Shown here: piece after piece, positions 34,456 to 43,364 of the stretch
Layout of the letters: every line of letters begins with the position of its first letter
Position numbering within the stretch: the first letter of the stretch is position 1
From: Epilithonimonas caeni DSM 17710
GTDB lineage: Bacteria > Bacteroidota > Bacteroidia > Flavobacteriales > Weeksellaceae
DNA: 64,000 bases
Assembly (NCBI RefSeq): GCF_000426465.1
Contig: NZ_AUFK01000013.1
Coordinates: 186,001 to 250,000 of the forward strand
Direction of reading: 5' to 3'
Program-made: the position numbers and the translations under genes
Notes under the pieces: model-generated
Seen by the model: the letters and a program-made list of their open reading frames with translations, nothing else
Told to the model about the DNA's origin: nothing
The model's database searches: none

Positions 34456-35916
34456 TTATGCCCAATAAGGTACATATTCAACAAATTTTGTTGAACTATT
34501 TTCTGGGTCTTTAGGTTTTATTTTGCCCTTTTCTAAAGTGTTTTTAATAACTAATGATATTTGCGACCTTTGTCTTTCACTCATTTGGAACCTTTCTCGC
34601 AAAGAAGCATTATTCATACTGCCACTACTTAGATACTGAATAACTGCGTGCTGATAACAAGCTTCAATCCTTTCTGTTTCTGAAAGTTTTGCAAATGGTT
34701 TTGGAGTATAAAGTGTTACCTTAAAAGCATTTTCTAATTCTTCCAATTTTAAAGGAGGCAATCCATAAAGTTCAATACTTGCAATAGTCTTTGTAAAACC
34801 CGAACCTCTTTCTTCGCATATTCCAAATCTCCTAAAGGATGAAGCTAATACTTCATTTCTACTTTCAGGGGTTGTGCCAATAATCCTTTCAAGTTGTTTT
34901 GTAGGCAAAAGTTTTCCTGGATTAGTAATAGTAATTCTATCATCAAAAATTTCGATTAGAGGACCAGTACCCTTAATAGTAAAATCTTGATGGATTAATG
35001 CATTTGCAAACAATTCTCTCAAAGCAATTTCTGGGAAAACAGTTTCTTCCATACGCAAAGCCGATTTAATTATTTCACTTGACGGCAACATTTGTTTGAC
35101 AAATTGAATTAATCCCTCAAATCCAATTGCGTAACCTTTTGAACCAGGATATTCACGGATGGTCTCGGCTTTATTTAAACCTCTATATCTGATTACGCGA
35201 ATTGATTTTCTTGACAAACCATCAAACTCCTTGAGACTATTCGCACAAGCTAATGCACCAAAATTTGTAATATAAAATCCATTGTTTTCTTCGTTCACAA
35301 TTTTTTCATTTTTTAGAATATAGAAAATTTCTGAAAGGTTTGAAGGTAAAGGCTTTTTTAATAAATGAAAAAGCTCTTTGTAATCTAAAAGTGTTAATAC
35401 CTGTTCTTGAGAAAGCAATTTTGTACTATGAAGTTCCTCAAAATTTGGAGTTTTACTATTTAAGAGCAAACCTCCTATTTCTTGTCTTGATGCTCTTCTT
35501 GTAGTTCCTCCAGACCTAATAAAAGAATCTTCAATAGTTTTATTTTTTAAATGAACTGGTTTTATCGAACTTTCTTTTATGTATATAATTAATATATGTT
35601 TTTCATTATAATATTCAATACAATGGTCAATTGGCACATTGGGTTCCAAACTATCTCTTCCAATTGAACTAAGTTTATCAACAATTTCAATAGATTTATC
35701 CCTATCGATGCCAAGAGTATTACCTGTCACATCGTCAATTCCAAAAATTATAAAGCCTCCTCCTGGATTATTTGCGAATGCAGATAAATGTTGTGCTAAT
35801 TTATCATTCTTAGGAGACAAGTTTTCTTTCCAATCCAATTCATTGATTTCGAGTGGAATTTTACCCAGGCAATGGTCTAATAATGCGAAAGCTCTAGTCG
35901 CCCAATTCTTTATCAT
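34456..35916 (-). CDS. AlbA_2/Schlafen-type DNA-binding ATPase-fold regulator
   Basis: A 486-residue protein. The N-terminal AlbA_2 domain (about 15-130) has ELDWKENLSPKNDKLAQHLS, AFANNPGGGFIIFGIDD and the SFIRSGGTTRRASRQEI segment. A GHKL-like HATPase_c_4 region (about 290-400) has ALRELFANALIHQDF, IEIFDDRITITNPG and FGICEERGSGF. A winged-helix-like C-terminus (about 430-470) follows. Such proteins are usually called ATP-dependent regulators and often sit in accessory regions. It is bordered by the duplicated repeat on one side and stands alone, which suggests acquisition. Confidence 0.85.
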   Translation of the reverse strand: MIKNWATRAFALLDHCLGKIPLEINELDWKENLSPKNDKLAQHLSAFANNPGGGFIIFGIDDVTGNTLGIDRDKSIEIVDKLSSIGRDSLEPNVPIDHCIEYYNEKHILIIYIKESSIKPVHLKNKTIEDSFIRSGGTTRRASRQEIGGLLLNSKTPNFEELHSTKLLSQEQVLTLLDYKELFHLLKKPLPSNLSEIFYILKNEKIVNEENNGFYITNFGALACANSLKEFDGLSRKSIRVIRYRGLNKAETIREYPGSKGYAIGFEGLIQFVKQMLPSSEIIKSALRMEETVFPEIALRELFANALIHQDFTIKGTGPLIEIFDDRITITNPGKLLPTKQLERIIGTTPESRNEVLASSFRRFGICEERGSGFTKTIASIELYGLPPLKLEELENAFKVTLYTPKPFAKLSETERIEACYQHAVIQYLSSGSMNNASLRERFQMSERQRSQISLVIKNTLEKGKIKPKDPENSSTKFVEYVPYWA

Positions 35917-36019
35917 ATGCTGACATTTTGTAAAAACAACAAAAAATTTAGAATCAAAAATAGTGTTTTAATATGTAATGAGAAAGTCTATTTTTAGTAT
36001 TAAATAAGTAAATATACTC

Positions 36020-36027
36020 TAATTTTG
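36020..36027 (+). promoter_or_regulatory. -7 element of the SDR gene, which fixes its TTG start
   Basis: TAATTTTG ends 22 nt before the TTG at 36050. The frame is closed by TAA at 36020-36022, so no upstream ATG is available. Confidence 0.6.
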
Positions 36028-36049
36028 TATCACTAAATCTAGTTTAAAA

Positions 36050-36799
36050 TTGAAAACAATATTCATCACCGGAGCAACTTCCGGAATAGGGAAAGCGACT
36101 GCCATTCTTTTTGCCAATCAAAAAAATAGATTGATTCTTTGCGGAAGAAATAAAACTGTTCTCGAAGAACTCCAAACTGAATTATCAAAAGAAACTGATG
36201 TTTTTACCTTAAGTTTCGATGTCAGAAATTCTGATGAAGTTTTTTCTGCCATTAATTCACTTCCGGAAAGCTGGAAAAACATTGATGTCTTGATCAATAA
36301 TGCCGGAAATGCTCACGGACTAGACCCGATTTCTGACGGAAATATAGATGACTGGAACTCAATGATGGATGGCAACGTAAAAGGATTGCTGTATGTTTCT
36401 CAACCAATCATTAAATTGATGAAAGAAAAACAGAACGGACAGATCATCAATATCAGTTCCGTTGCGGCTAGACAAACTTATGCTAATGGTGTGGTTTACT
36501 GCGCTTCCAAAAAAGCCGTTGATGTGATTTCCGAAGGAATGAGAATAGAGCTGACAGAATTCGGAATTCGTGTTACGAACATACAACCGGGTGCTGTAGA
36601 AACTGATTTCTCGAAAGTGAGGTTCAAAGGTGATTCTGAAAGAGCTTCAACTGTTTACGCTGGTTATGAAGCTTTGAAAGCAGAAGATATTGCCGATGCG
36701 ATTGCTTACTGCATCAATGTTCCGGAAAGAATTTCGGTTTCTGATATGACCATTTATCCAAAAGCGCAGGCTGAACCAAGAACGATTTACAGAAAATAA
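36050..36799 (+). CDS. Short-chain dehydrogenase/reductase (YdfG-like SDR)
   Basis: A 249-residue NAD(P)-dependent oxidoreductase. Cofactor motif TGATSGIGKA at residues 7-16, LCGRNK near 32, LINNAGNAHG near 83, and the catalytic Ser/Tyr/Lys in ISSVAARQTYANG and VYCASKKAV. The C-terminal NIQPGAVETDFSKVRFKGD motif matches the classical SDR group of serine/3-hydroxy acid dehydrogenases. Translation begins at TTG because the frame closes 27 bp upstream and MKTIFITGATSGIG is a canonical SDR N-terminus. The substrate is not known. Confidence 0.92.
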   Translation: MKTIFITGATSGIGKATAILFANQKNRLILCGRNKTVLEELQTELSKETDVFTLSFDVRNSDEVFSAINSLPESWKNIDVLINNAGNAHGLDPISDGNIDDWNSMMDGNVKGLLYVSQPIIKLMKEKQNGQIINISSVAARQTYANGVVYCASKKAVDVISEGMRIELTEFGIRVTNIQPGAVETDFSKVRFKGDSERASTVYAGYEALKAEDIADAIAYCINVPERISVSDMTIYPKAQAEPRTIYRK

Positions 36800-36855
36800 A
36801 ACATATTTCGTTTTTATTAAAAATTTAAAATATCTTTAGTTTTATGACAATAATC

Positions 36856-36880
36856 AATCCCGACCTGTTCGGGATTTTTC
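36856..36880 (+). terminator. Terminator of the SDR gene
   Basis: AATCCCGA (36856-36863) pairs with TCGGGATT (36869-36876), followed by T residues. Confidence 0.75.
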
Positions 36881-36892
36881 AATTTTAAGGCG

Positions 36893-36900
36893 TATTTTTG
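36893..36900 (+). promoter_or_regulatory. -7 element of the NTF2-like gene
   Basis: TATTTTTG matches the consensus and lies 29 nt before the ATG at 36930. Confidence 0.55.
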
Positions 36901-36929
36901 TATAAATAATATTTCGCAATTGTTATAAA

Positions 36930-37361
36930 ATGAAACTACTGCAAATTCTTTTTTATTTCTGTTTTGTTCTGGGATTTTCACAGAAATATTCCAAGACAGA
37001 AAAAGCATTATTGATACAGGTTGTAAAGTTGGATTCGTTGATGCAAAATAACAATTCCAAGATATTAGAATTATTTTCAGATGATATTTCTTTTGGGCAT
37101 TCCAATGGCTGGGTTCAGAATTATGCAGATTTCAAAAAAGATTTCGAATCTGGAAAAGTGAAGTATGAATCCGTAAAACAAACTGAACTGAAGGAATTTA
37201 AAATCAAAAATAAATACGCCAGCATCAGAAGAATCATTACGGTAAAAGGACTTTATAAAAATGATGAATTCGAAATGAAGCTTTCCGTTCTCGAATTCTG
37301 GATTCGGCAAAAAGGAATTTGGAAGTTGTGGAGCCGGCAAGCTGTGACACCAAAATTGTAA
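36930..37361 (+). CDS. Exported NTF2-like (SnoaL/DUF4440-type) protein
   Basis: A 143-residue protein with a signal peptide (MKLLQILFYFCFVLGFSQ) and an NTF2-like cone fold: LDSLMQNNNSKILELFSDDISFGHSN split over about 34-59, GWVQNYADFKKDFESGKVKYES, and the C-terminal LEFWIRQKGIWKLWSRQAVT strand pair. Such domains bind small ligands or are enzymes of the ketosteroid isomerase superfamily; catalysis cannot be judged. A membrane-protein gene follows after 20 bp. Confidence 0.85.
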   Translation: MKLLQILFYFCFVLGFSQKYSKTEKALLIQVVKLDSLMQNNNSKILELFSDDISFGHSNGWVQNYADFKKDFESGKVKYESVKQTELKEFKIKNKYASIRRIITVKGLYKNDEFEMKLSVLEFWIRQKGIWKLWSRQAVTPKL

Positions 37362-37381
37362 CCCATCAAAAAACAAAACAT

Positions 37382-37945
37382 ATGGAACGCTTTTTTCTCA
37401 GATCAAAACATTGGAACGTTTTTCTATTGTTTTTTATAACTTTTATTGTAGTTATCGGCCTTTTTTATCTTGCATTGACCTATTCACAAGACACGATTTA
37501 TACGGGATTTGCGATGGCAATAGGATGCGCGGGGTCTTTAAGCCTGTTATTAAGCTGGTATTACTTCCTGAATCACGGGATGAATCAAAAAATACAAGAC
37601 AACAACCTGAAATCTTCGTCTAACGGAATCTGGTTTTTCATAATTTTCCCTGTAGTGTATATGTTTTTGGCTTTTCTTGTTTTTCCGACAGGATTTGTTT
37701 TGACAACCACCGAACATAACTTCCATATCTGGTGGATAGCTCTGATTTTCCCGATACATTTATTTGCTGTTTTTAGTTTTTTCTATGTTGTTTATATCAC
37801 CGCAAAATCAATCAAAATGGCGGAATTGCAAAAGGATGCAATGTTTGTAGACTTTGCTGGGGAGTTTTTTCTTCTTTGGTTCTTCCCGATTGGAATTTGG
37901 TTTTTGCAACCAAAGATCAATAGAATAATAGAGAAAAAAAATTAG
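37382..37945 (+). CDS. Membrane protein with four predicted helices
   Basis: A 187-residue protein with hydrophobic segments near 13-36, 42-62, 82-105 and 112-135. It starts at ATG 37382 (MERFFLRSKHWNVF); a longer frame from 37319 overlaps the preceding gene and adds a non-homologous stretch. It is probably in the same transcript as the NTF2-like gene. No family is recognised. Confidence 0.7.
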   Translation: MERFFLRSKHWNVFLLFFITFIVVIGLFYLALTYSQDTIYTGFAMAIGCAGSLSLLLSWYYFLNHGMNQKIQDNNLKSSSNGIWFFIIFPVVYMFLAFLVFPTGFVLTTTEHNFHIWWIALIFPIHLFAVFSFFYVVYITAKSIKMAELQKDAMFVDFAGEFFLLWFFPIGIWFLQPKINRIIEKKN

Positions 37946-38048
37946 AAATGTAAAACATTTTATTGAAAAGAACTCTGGAGAAAGAGAATGTCACAATGTA
38001 ATTAAAATTAAAACATAATTTTATATAAAACATAATTTTTTTTTGTTA

Positions 38049-38056
38049 TATTTTTG
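38049..38056 (+). promoter_or_regulatory. -7 element of the fused restriction-modification gene
   Basis: TATTTTTG at 38049-38056 lies 25 nt before the ATG. The upstream 60 bp are almost pure A/T and contain two copies of AAAACATAATTTT (about 38011 and 38029). Confidence 0.6.
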
Positions 38057-38081
38057 CGTCAATAATAATCATTAATTATCA

Positions 38082-41000
38082 ATGAAAAATTTAGCGCAAG
38101 TAATTGGTTTTCAACCTAAAGAAAACGCCGATGGTATTTTTTTAAAAAAATATCAAAATGATTATTGTCTAGAAATTGACTTCAAAAACCTTATTTTTCA
38201 TTTTGGGGGTAAAATAAAAGTTGGTGATAAAACCATACAAAATATTACTAAGCCCGAAGATTGGGTGGTTCTAGAATGTGTGGATAGACTTCTCACAAAA
38301 GGTTACAAACCAGAAAATATTTCGCTTGAAAAAGTTTGGCCTGCAGGGCATCAACATTCCGGTAGATTAGATATTAGTGTTACCCGTGAAGATGGTTCAG
38401 AGTATTTATTGATTGAATGTAAAACTTACGGAAAAGAATTCGATAAAGAATTTAATCGAATAAACAAAGACGGAGGACAGCTTTTTACTTATTTCAAATT
38501 TAGCAATAAAGCAGACGCTATAATGCTTTATTCTTCAGAATTAAGGGGGAAAGACATTGTTTACCGAAATGAGATTGTAAAGATTGAAGATGACTATAGA
38601 GCTGGTGATGTAAAAGATTTTTACGAAAAATGGAGTAAGCTTACCAAAGATAATGGTATTTTTGAATCTTGGGTTAATCCATATAATTTCGAAAGTAAGG
38701 CATTAACGATAAATGATTTAGAAGAAATAAAACAAGAAGATAGTAGTTTTATTTTTAATAGGTTTTTAGAAATCCTTCGGCATAATGTAGTTTCAGATAA
38801 AGGAAACGCTTTTAATCGAATTTTCACTCTTTTTCTTTGTAAGATTTATGATGAAAAGGATAAAGAAGATACTGATAACGAATTAGAGTTTCAATGGTTT
38901 GAATCTCCTTTTACTTATGAAGGTGTTCATTATGAAAAAGATAATCACGTTAGTTTTCAGATTAGACTTACAGATTTGTATAAAAAAGGAATGAAAGCCT
39001 TTTTAGAAAAAAATGTTACAGATTTTTCTGAGGCTGAATTTCACAATAAGTATTCTTTCTTATCCGAAGAACAAAGGAAGCCTATTTTAGAAGAATTTAG
39101 AAAAGTTCGTTTAGAGAAAAATAATGAGTTTGCTATAAAAGATGTTTATGATGAACAATCTTTCTATGACAATGCAGTTGTTGTGAAAGAAATTGTTGAA
39201 TTACTACAAGGTTTTAAATTAAGATATACCAAAAAGCAACAGTATCTTTCTGACTTCTTTGAATTGCTTTTAACAACAGGGTTAAAACAAGAATCTGGAC
39301 AGTTTTTTACTCCCGTTCCTGTTGCACAATTTGTGATTAAAAGTTTACCGATTGACAATATTATTAAAGAAAAATTGCAGAAAGGGGAAAAAGATGAATA
39401 TTTACCTTATGTAATTGATTATGCAGCCGGAAGTGGACATTTTTTAACAGAGACAATGCACGAAGTGCAACGCATTATAGACAACAATGATTTTCCGAAT
39501 TTAAAGGCTGAAGTAAAACGTTTTATTAAACAGGCAAAAGAATTTCACTTTGATTGGGCATTTGATTATGTTTATGGAATTGAAAAAGATTATCGTTTAG
39601 TAAAGGTGGGAAAAGTGGGCTGCTATCTTCATGGCGATGGTTTGGCAAATGTCATCCATTCTGATGGGTTAGCCAATTTTAAACATAAAGATTATAAAGG
39701 TAGATTATCTATTTCAGATAAAAATTTTGAGCAGGAAAATAAACAATTTGATATTATTGTTTCAAATCCGCCATATTCTGTTTCAGCATTTAGAAATGCA
39801 GCAAGACAGTTTTATAAAGATGTGGATTTTGATCTTTATTCTAACCTTACTGACAGCAGTTCAGAAATAGAATGTCTATTTATAGAACGCACCAAACAAC
39901 TCTTAAAAGATGGTGGTGTTGCCGGAATTATTTTACCGAGTTCCATATTAAGCAATACAGGAATTTATTCTAAATCCAGGGAAATCATTTTACAATATTT
40001 TGATATTGTTGGTATTACTGAATTAGGTTCTAATACTTTTATGGCAACTGGAACTAATACGGTTACTTTGTTTTTAAGAAGAAAAAACAACTACGAAAGC
40101 AAAAACTTAAAAATTGCTGTTGACAGATTTTTTAATGACTTCCAAGATGTTACATTAAACGGTGTTGAGAAGCCAATTACTAAATATATAAATCACGTTT
40201 GGGAAAATATTTCGTTAAATGATTATATTTCTTTATTAAAAAAAGAACCTAACTCAAATGTTGAGCAACACGAGATTTACAAAGAATATTCCAAAAAAAT
40301 AAAAGCTTATTCTCAAATAGAATTGCTGAATATTCAAATCACTAAAGCTAAAAATGACGATGAAATCAGCAAGCTAAATGAGAAAAAAACAAAAGCGGAA
40401 AAAGATTTTTGGGCTAAATTATTGGAAATTGAAAATGAAAAACTCTTTTATTTCATTATCGCTTTTCCTCAAAAAGTAGTCTTAATAAAAAGCGGTGAAA
40501 AAGATGCCGAAAAACGTTTCCTTGGTTACGAATTTTCTAACCGAAGAGGAAGCGAAGGAATTCACCCAATACAAAGAGGAAAAAATATAGAAGATTGCAC
40601 CCAGCTTTTTGATGCAGACGTTTTTGATAATCCAGAAAAAGCAAGCACTTACATTTACAAAGCCTTTGCAGGAGATTATGATTTTCCAATAGATGAAGCG
40701 ATGAAAAACAATGTATCTCGCCACAACTTGGTAGATATGATGACCTTTGACCGAGTAGAATTTGAAAAAAACATTTCGCTTTCTGTTAAAAAAAAAATAA
40801 AGTTTGAAACAATTTGGGGAACAGATAAACTCCAATTATTGGGTGAAATTGCTGAGATTAAAAAAGGTACTTCCATTACAAGAGAAAAAACGGCAAAAGG
40901 TACAATTCCAGTTATCGCTGGAGGACAAGAGCCTGCATATTTTCATAATGAATTTAACCGAGATACAAATACAATAACAGTTAGTGCTTCAGGTGCCTAT

Positions 41001-41906
41001 GCTGGATTTGTAAATTATTTTGAAATCCCAATATTTGCCTCAGATTGTAATACAATAGTCTCAAAACAAGAAAGTAAAATTTCAACAAAATTGATTTATC
41101 TATTTTTAAAATCAATTCAAAATGAGGTTTATGGATTACAACGAGGACAAGCTCAACCTCACGTTTATGGTAATGATTTGGCAAATATAAAAATTCCACT
41201 TCCACCAAAAGACATTCACCAAAAAATTGTTTCTGAAATTGAAGTTTTAGAAGCAAAAGAAAAGAAAGCGAAAGAAGAAGTTGAAAAGCAAAAAGAAAAT
41301 GTTAGAAATATAATTTCTAAAGTTTCAGGAAATTTGACCTCATTATCAAATATTACTTCAAAAATAGGAAGCGGAGCAACGCCTCGTGGTGGAGAAGGCT
41401 CATATAAGCAAAGCGGAATTTCATTAATTCGTAGTCAAAACATTTATGATAACGAATTTTTTGAAAAAGGATTGGCTTTCATAGATGACATCCAAGCTGA
41501 AAAATTAAAAGGAGTAACTGTTGAGAAAAACGATATTTTATTCAATATTACTGGCGCATCAATTTGTAGATGTTGTATTGTTCCTGAAAAATTTTTACCT
41601 GCTAGAGTAAATCAACACGTTTCAATAATTAGAGTTTTAGAGAAAGCTTTACCAAAATATGTGCAAACGATTTTAGTTTCAGAAATTTATAAAAATCAAT
41701 TACTGGAAATTGGAGATGGAGCAACTTCAAGGGAGGCTATAACCAAACAACAATTAGAAGATTTCAAAATCCCACTTCCATCCATTTCCGAACAACAAAA
41801 AATAGTTTCCGAAATTGAAAAAATAGAAGACAAGATAAAGGCTTTAGAAACAGAAATTGCTGAAATTCCAAAACTCAAAGAAGCTGTTTTAAAGAAATAT
41901 TTGTGA
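38082..41906 (+). CDS. Single-chain restriction-modification-specificity enzyme (type IIG/type I-like fusion)
   Basis: A 1274-residue protein uniting all three functions. Nuclease: N-terminal PD-(D/E)xK motif with Asp97 (GRLDISV) and Glu112-x-Lys114 (LLIECKTYG). Methyltransferase: FFTPVPVAQF near 408, SAM motif VIDYAAGSGHFL at 444-455, catalytic NPPY at 562-565, giving N6-adenine methylation. Specificity: two HsdS-like target-recognition regions (about 915-1035 and 1085-1230), each followed by a helical coiled-coil spacer starting IPLPPKDIHQKIVSEIE and IPLPSISEQQKIVSEIE. No separate hsdR, M or S genes are near. It is AT-rich next to tsaB and is probably a horizontally acquired defence gene. 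The recognition sequence cannot be predicted. Confidence 0.93.
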   Translation: MKNLAQVIGFQPKENADGIFLKKYQNDYCLEIDFKNLIFHFGGKIKVGDKTIQNITKPEDWVVLECVDRLLTKGYKPENISLEKVWPAGHQHSGRLDISVTREDGSEYLLIECKTYGKEFDKEFNRINKDGGQLFTYFKFSNKADAIMLYSSELRGKDIVYRNEIVKIEDDYRAGDVKDFYEKWSKLTKDNGIFESWVNPYNFESKALTINDLEEIKQEDSSFIFNRFLEILRHNVVSDKGNAFNRIFTLFLCKIYDEKDKEDTDNELEFQWFESPFTYEGVHYEKDNHVSFQIRLTDLYKKGMKAFLEKNVTDFSEAEFHNKYSFLSEEQRKPILEEFRKVRLEKNNEFAIKDVYDEQSFYDNAVVVKEIVELLQGFKLRYTKKQQYLSDFFELLLTTGLKQESGQFFTPVPVAQFVIKSLPIDNIIKEKLQKGEKDEYLPYVIDYAAGSGHFLTETMHEVQRIIDNNDFPNLKAEVKRFIKQAKEFHFDWAFDYVYGIEKDYRLVKVGKVGCYLHGDGLANVIHSDGLANFKHKDYKGRLSISDKNFEQENKQFDIIVSNPPYSVSAFRNAARQFYKDVDFDLYSNLTDSSSEIECLFIERTKQLLKDGGVAGIILPSSILSNTGIYSKSREIILQYFDIVGITELGSNTFMATGTNTVTLFLRRKNNYESKNLKIAVDRFFNDFQDVTLNGVEKPITKYINHVWENISLNDYISLLKKEPNSNVEQHEIYKEYSKKIKAYSQIELLNIQITKAKNDDEISKLNEKKTKAEKDFWAKLLEIENEKLFYFIIAFPQKVVLIKSGEKDAEKRFLGYEFSNRRGSEGIHPIQRGKNIEDCTQLFDADVFDNPEKASTYIYKAFAGDYDFPIDEAMKNNVSRHNLVDMMTFDRVEFEKNISLSVKKKIKFETIWGTDKLQLLGEIAEIKKGTSITREKTAKGTIPVIAGGQEPAYFHNEFNRDTNTITVSASGAYAGFVNYFEIPIFASDCNTIVSKQESKISTKLIYLFLKSIQNEVYGLQRGQAQPHVYGNDLANIKIPLPPKDIHQKIVSEIEVLEAKEKKAKEEVEKQKENVRNIISKVSGNLTSLSNITSKIGSGATPRGGEGSYKQSGISLIRSQNIYDNEFFEKGLAFIDDIQAEKLKGVTVEKNDILFNITGASICRCCIVPEKFLPARVNQHVSIIRVLEKALPKYVQTILVSEIYKNQLLEIGDGATSREAITKQQLEDFKIPLPSISEQQKIVSEIEKIEDKIKALETEIAEIPKLKEAVLKKYL

Positions 41907-41950
41907 CAAATTGTTACATTTTCAGATTGTTAAATTGTTACATAAAAAAA

Positions 41951-42637
41951 ATGAAAATCCTTCACATAGAAACCTCATCCAAAAACTGTTCTGTTGCTAT
42001 TTCTGATGGCGAAAAATTATTATGCCTTTGCGAAGAAGTTTCAGATAATTACAAACAATCCGAAAGCCTCCACAGTTTTGTAGAATGGGCTTTGGAGGGC
42101 GCAGAAATTTCTTTGAAAGATCTGGATGCTATTTCTCTCGGCAAAGGCCCCGGCTCTTACACAGGACTCAGAATTGGAGCTGCCTCTGCAAAAGGTTTTT
42201 GTTATGGTTTAAAGCTTCCTCTGATTGCAGTTAATTCTTTGGATTCTATGGTTGAGGAATTCATAAACCAAGGATTTGAATTGATTATTCCTTTGATTGA
42301 TGCCAGAAGAATGGAAGTTTACACAGCTATTTTTGATGGAAAATCTGGTGAAATGATCTCTGAAACCGAAGCCAAAATCCTTGATGAAAATTCATTTTCA
42401 GAATTGGCTGACAAGAAAGTTCTCTTTATCGGTGACGGCGCAAAAAAAGCTCAGGAAATATTGAATCTTCCAAATGCAGAATTTAAATCGGATATTTATC
42501 CTTCTGCCAAAGGTTTGATCAAAAAATCAGTTGAGAAATTTAATCAACAAGTGTTTGAAAATGTTGCTTATTTTGAACCGTTTTATCTGAAAGATTTTCA
42601 GGGAATTAAGAAAGCCGACAGAGTTAAAAAACAATAA
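41951..42637 (+). CDS. tsaB: tRNA threonylcarbamoyladenosine biosynthesis protein TsaB
   Basis: A 228-residue cytosolic protein of the ASKHA fold, partner of TsaD and TsaE in t6A37 synthesis. It starts MKILHIETSSKNCSVAISDGEK, with the conserved SLHSFVEWAL region, LDAISLGKGPGSYTGLRIGAA and IPLIDARRMEVYTAIFD. The ATG at 41951 is chosen over a longer frame from 41903. The 44 bp between the restriction enzyme and this start contain AATTGTTACAT twice (about 41917-41927 and 41935-41945), possibly a scar of the insertion of the preceding gene. Confidence 0.95.
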   Translation: MKILHIETSSKNCSVAISDGEKLLCLCEEVSDNYKQSESLHSFVEWALEGAEISLKDLDAISLGKGPGSYTGLRIGAASAKGFCYGLKLPLIAVNSLDSMVEEFINQGFELIIPLIDARRMEVYTAIFDGKSGEMISETEAKILDENSFSELADKKVLFIGDGAKKAQEILNLPNAEFKSDIYPSAKGLIKKSVEKFNQQVFENVAYFEPFYLKDFQGIKKADRVKKQ

Positions 42638-42640
42638 TTG

Positions 42641-43360
42641 ATGAGATATTTTTACTTATTACTTTTGTCCATAAGTAGTTACTGTTATTCGCAATCCGAA
42701 ATTTTGGATAAATATCCTCCAAATATGTCATTTTATGATAAAGGAGAGTTAAATTTTTTGAAAGAACTTCAATCTATAGCCAAGGATAATGGAGTAAAAC
42801 CCTGTGAAAGCAAGACGGATTTCTATAAATTGGCTTGGATTGTTTATCCTGATAAAACAATAAAATTCATAAAGGACACCGATACCGTAAGTGCTGGGAA
42901 AAGTAGATGCGCTTATGATTTTGCAAAGAAAACCTTTAAATATCTTAAAGACTGGAATCCCGTAATTATTAATGGGAAGTCATATGCTGCTTTAGTTCAA
43001 TATGAAATTTATCCCTCAGATATTCTTGCCTATAAAATCTCTGATGACTTGCTTCCTGATTTTAAACAAGCAGAATATCCCGGTGGCCGTGATAGACTTT
43101 TTAGAGATATGGAAAGAATTGTACAAAATACTATGTCTAAATATCAAATTAATTTGAATGGTGAGACTGTTAATTTAAGCTTTAAAGTTTCAAAGGAAGG
43201 TTTTATGAAAGATATCAAATTCTCTTCCAATATTCCCTTCAGAACAATTGACGATTTGCTTTTGGATTTTAAAAAGTTAAATAAATGGAAACCGGCAACA
43301 AAAAATGGTGTTCCATTTGAAAGTAGCTTCAATATACCAATAAGCTTTAGATACTACTAA
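42641..43360 (+). CDS. Exported protein with TonB C-terminal-like domain
   Basis: A 239-residue protein with a signal peptide (to YCYSQ, about 18) and a C-terminal region (about 150-239) that resembles TonB_C: VNLSFKVSKEGFMKDIKFSS, then LNKWKPATKNGVPFESSFNIPISF. The middle segment has two Cys that could pair (VKPCESK and KSRCAYD). ATG 42641 follows the tsaB stop by 3 bp, so tsaB and this gene are probably co-transcribed. There is no transmembrane anchor, so it is unlikely to energize a receptor; its role is unknown. Confidence 0.8.
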   Translation: MRYFYLLLLSISSYCYSQSEILDKYPPNMSFYDKGELNFLKELQSIAKDNGVKPCESKTDFYKLAWIVYPDKTIKFIKDTDTVSAGKSRCAYDFAKKTFKYLKDWNPVIINGKSYAALVQYEIYPSDILAYKISDDLLPDFKQAEYPGGRDRLFRDMERIVQNTMSKYQINLNGETVNLSFKVSKEGFMKDIKFSSNIPFRTIDDLLLDFKKLNKWKPATKNGVPFESSFNIPISFRYY

Positions 43361-43364
43361 AATA

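Noticed and set aside
34231-34494. An 87-codon plus-strand ORF through the duplicated repeats with repeated FLMKQKGFDLQVFM segments
   Set aside because: It only translates the DNA repeats, has no promoter box or ribosome-binding context, and overlaps the end of the minus-strand gene. The duplicated DNA explains the repeated peptide.
37319-37381. N-terminal extension of the 37.4-kb membrane protein
   Set aside because: It overlaps the NTF2-like gene in another frame and looks like a shadow of that coding region.
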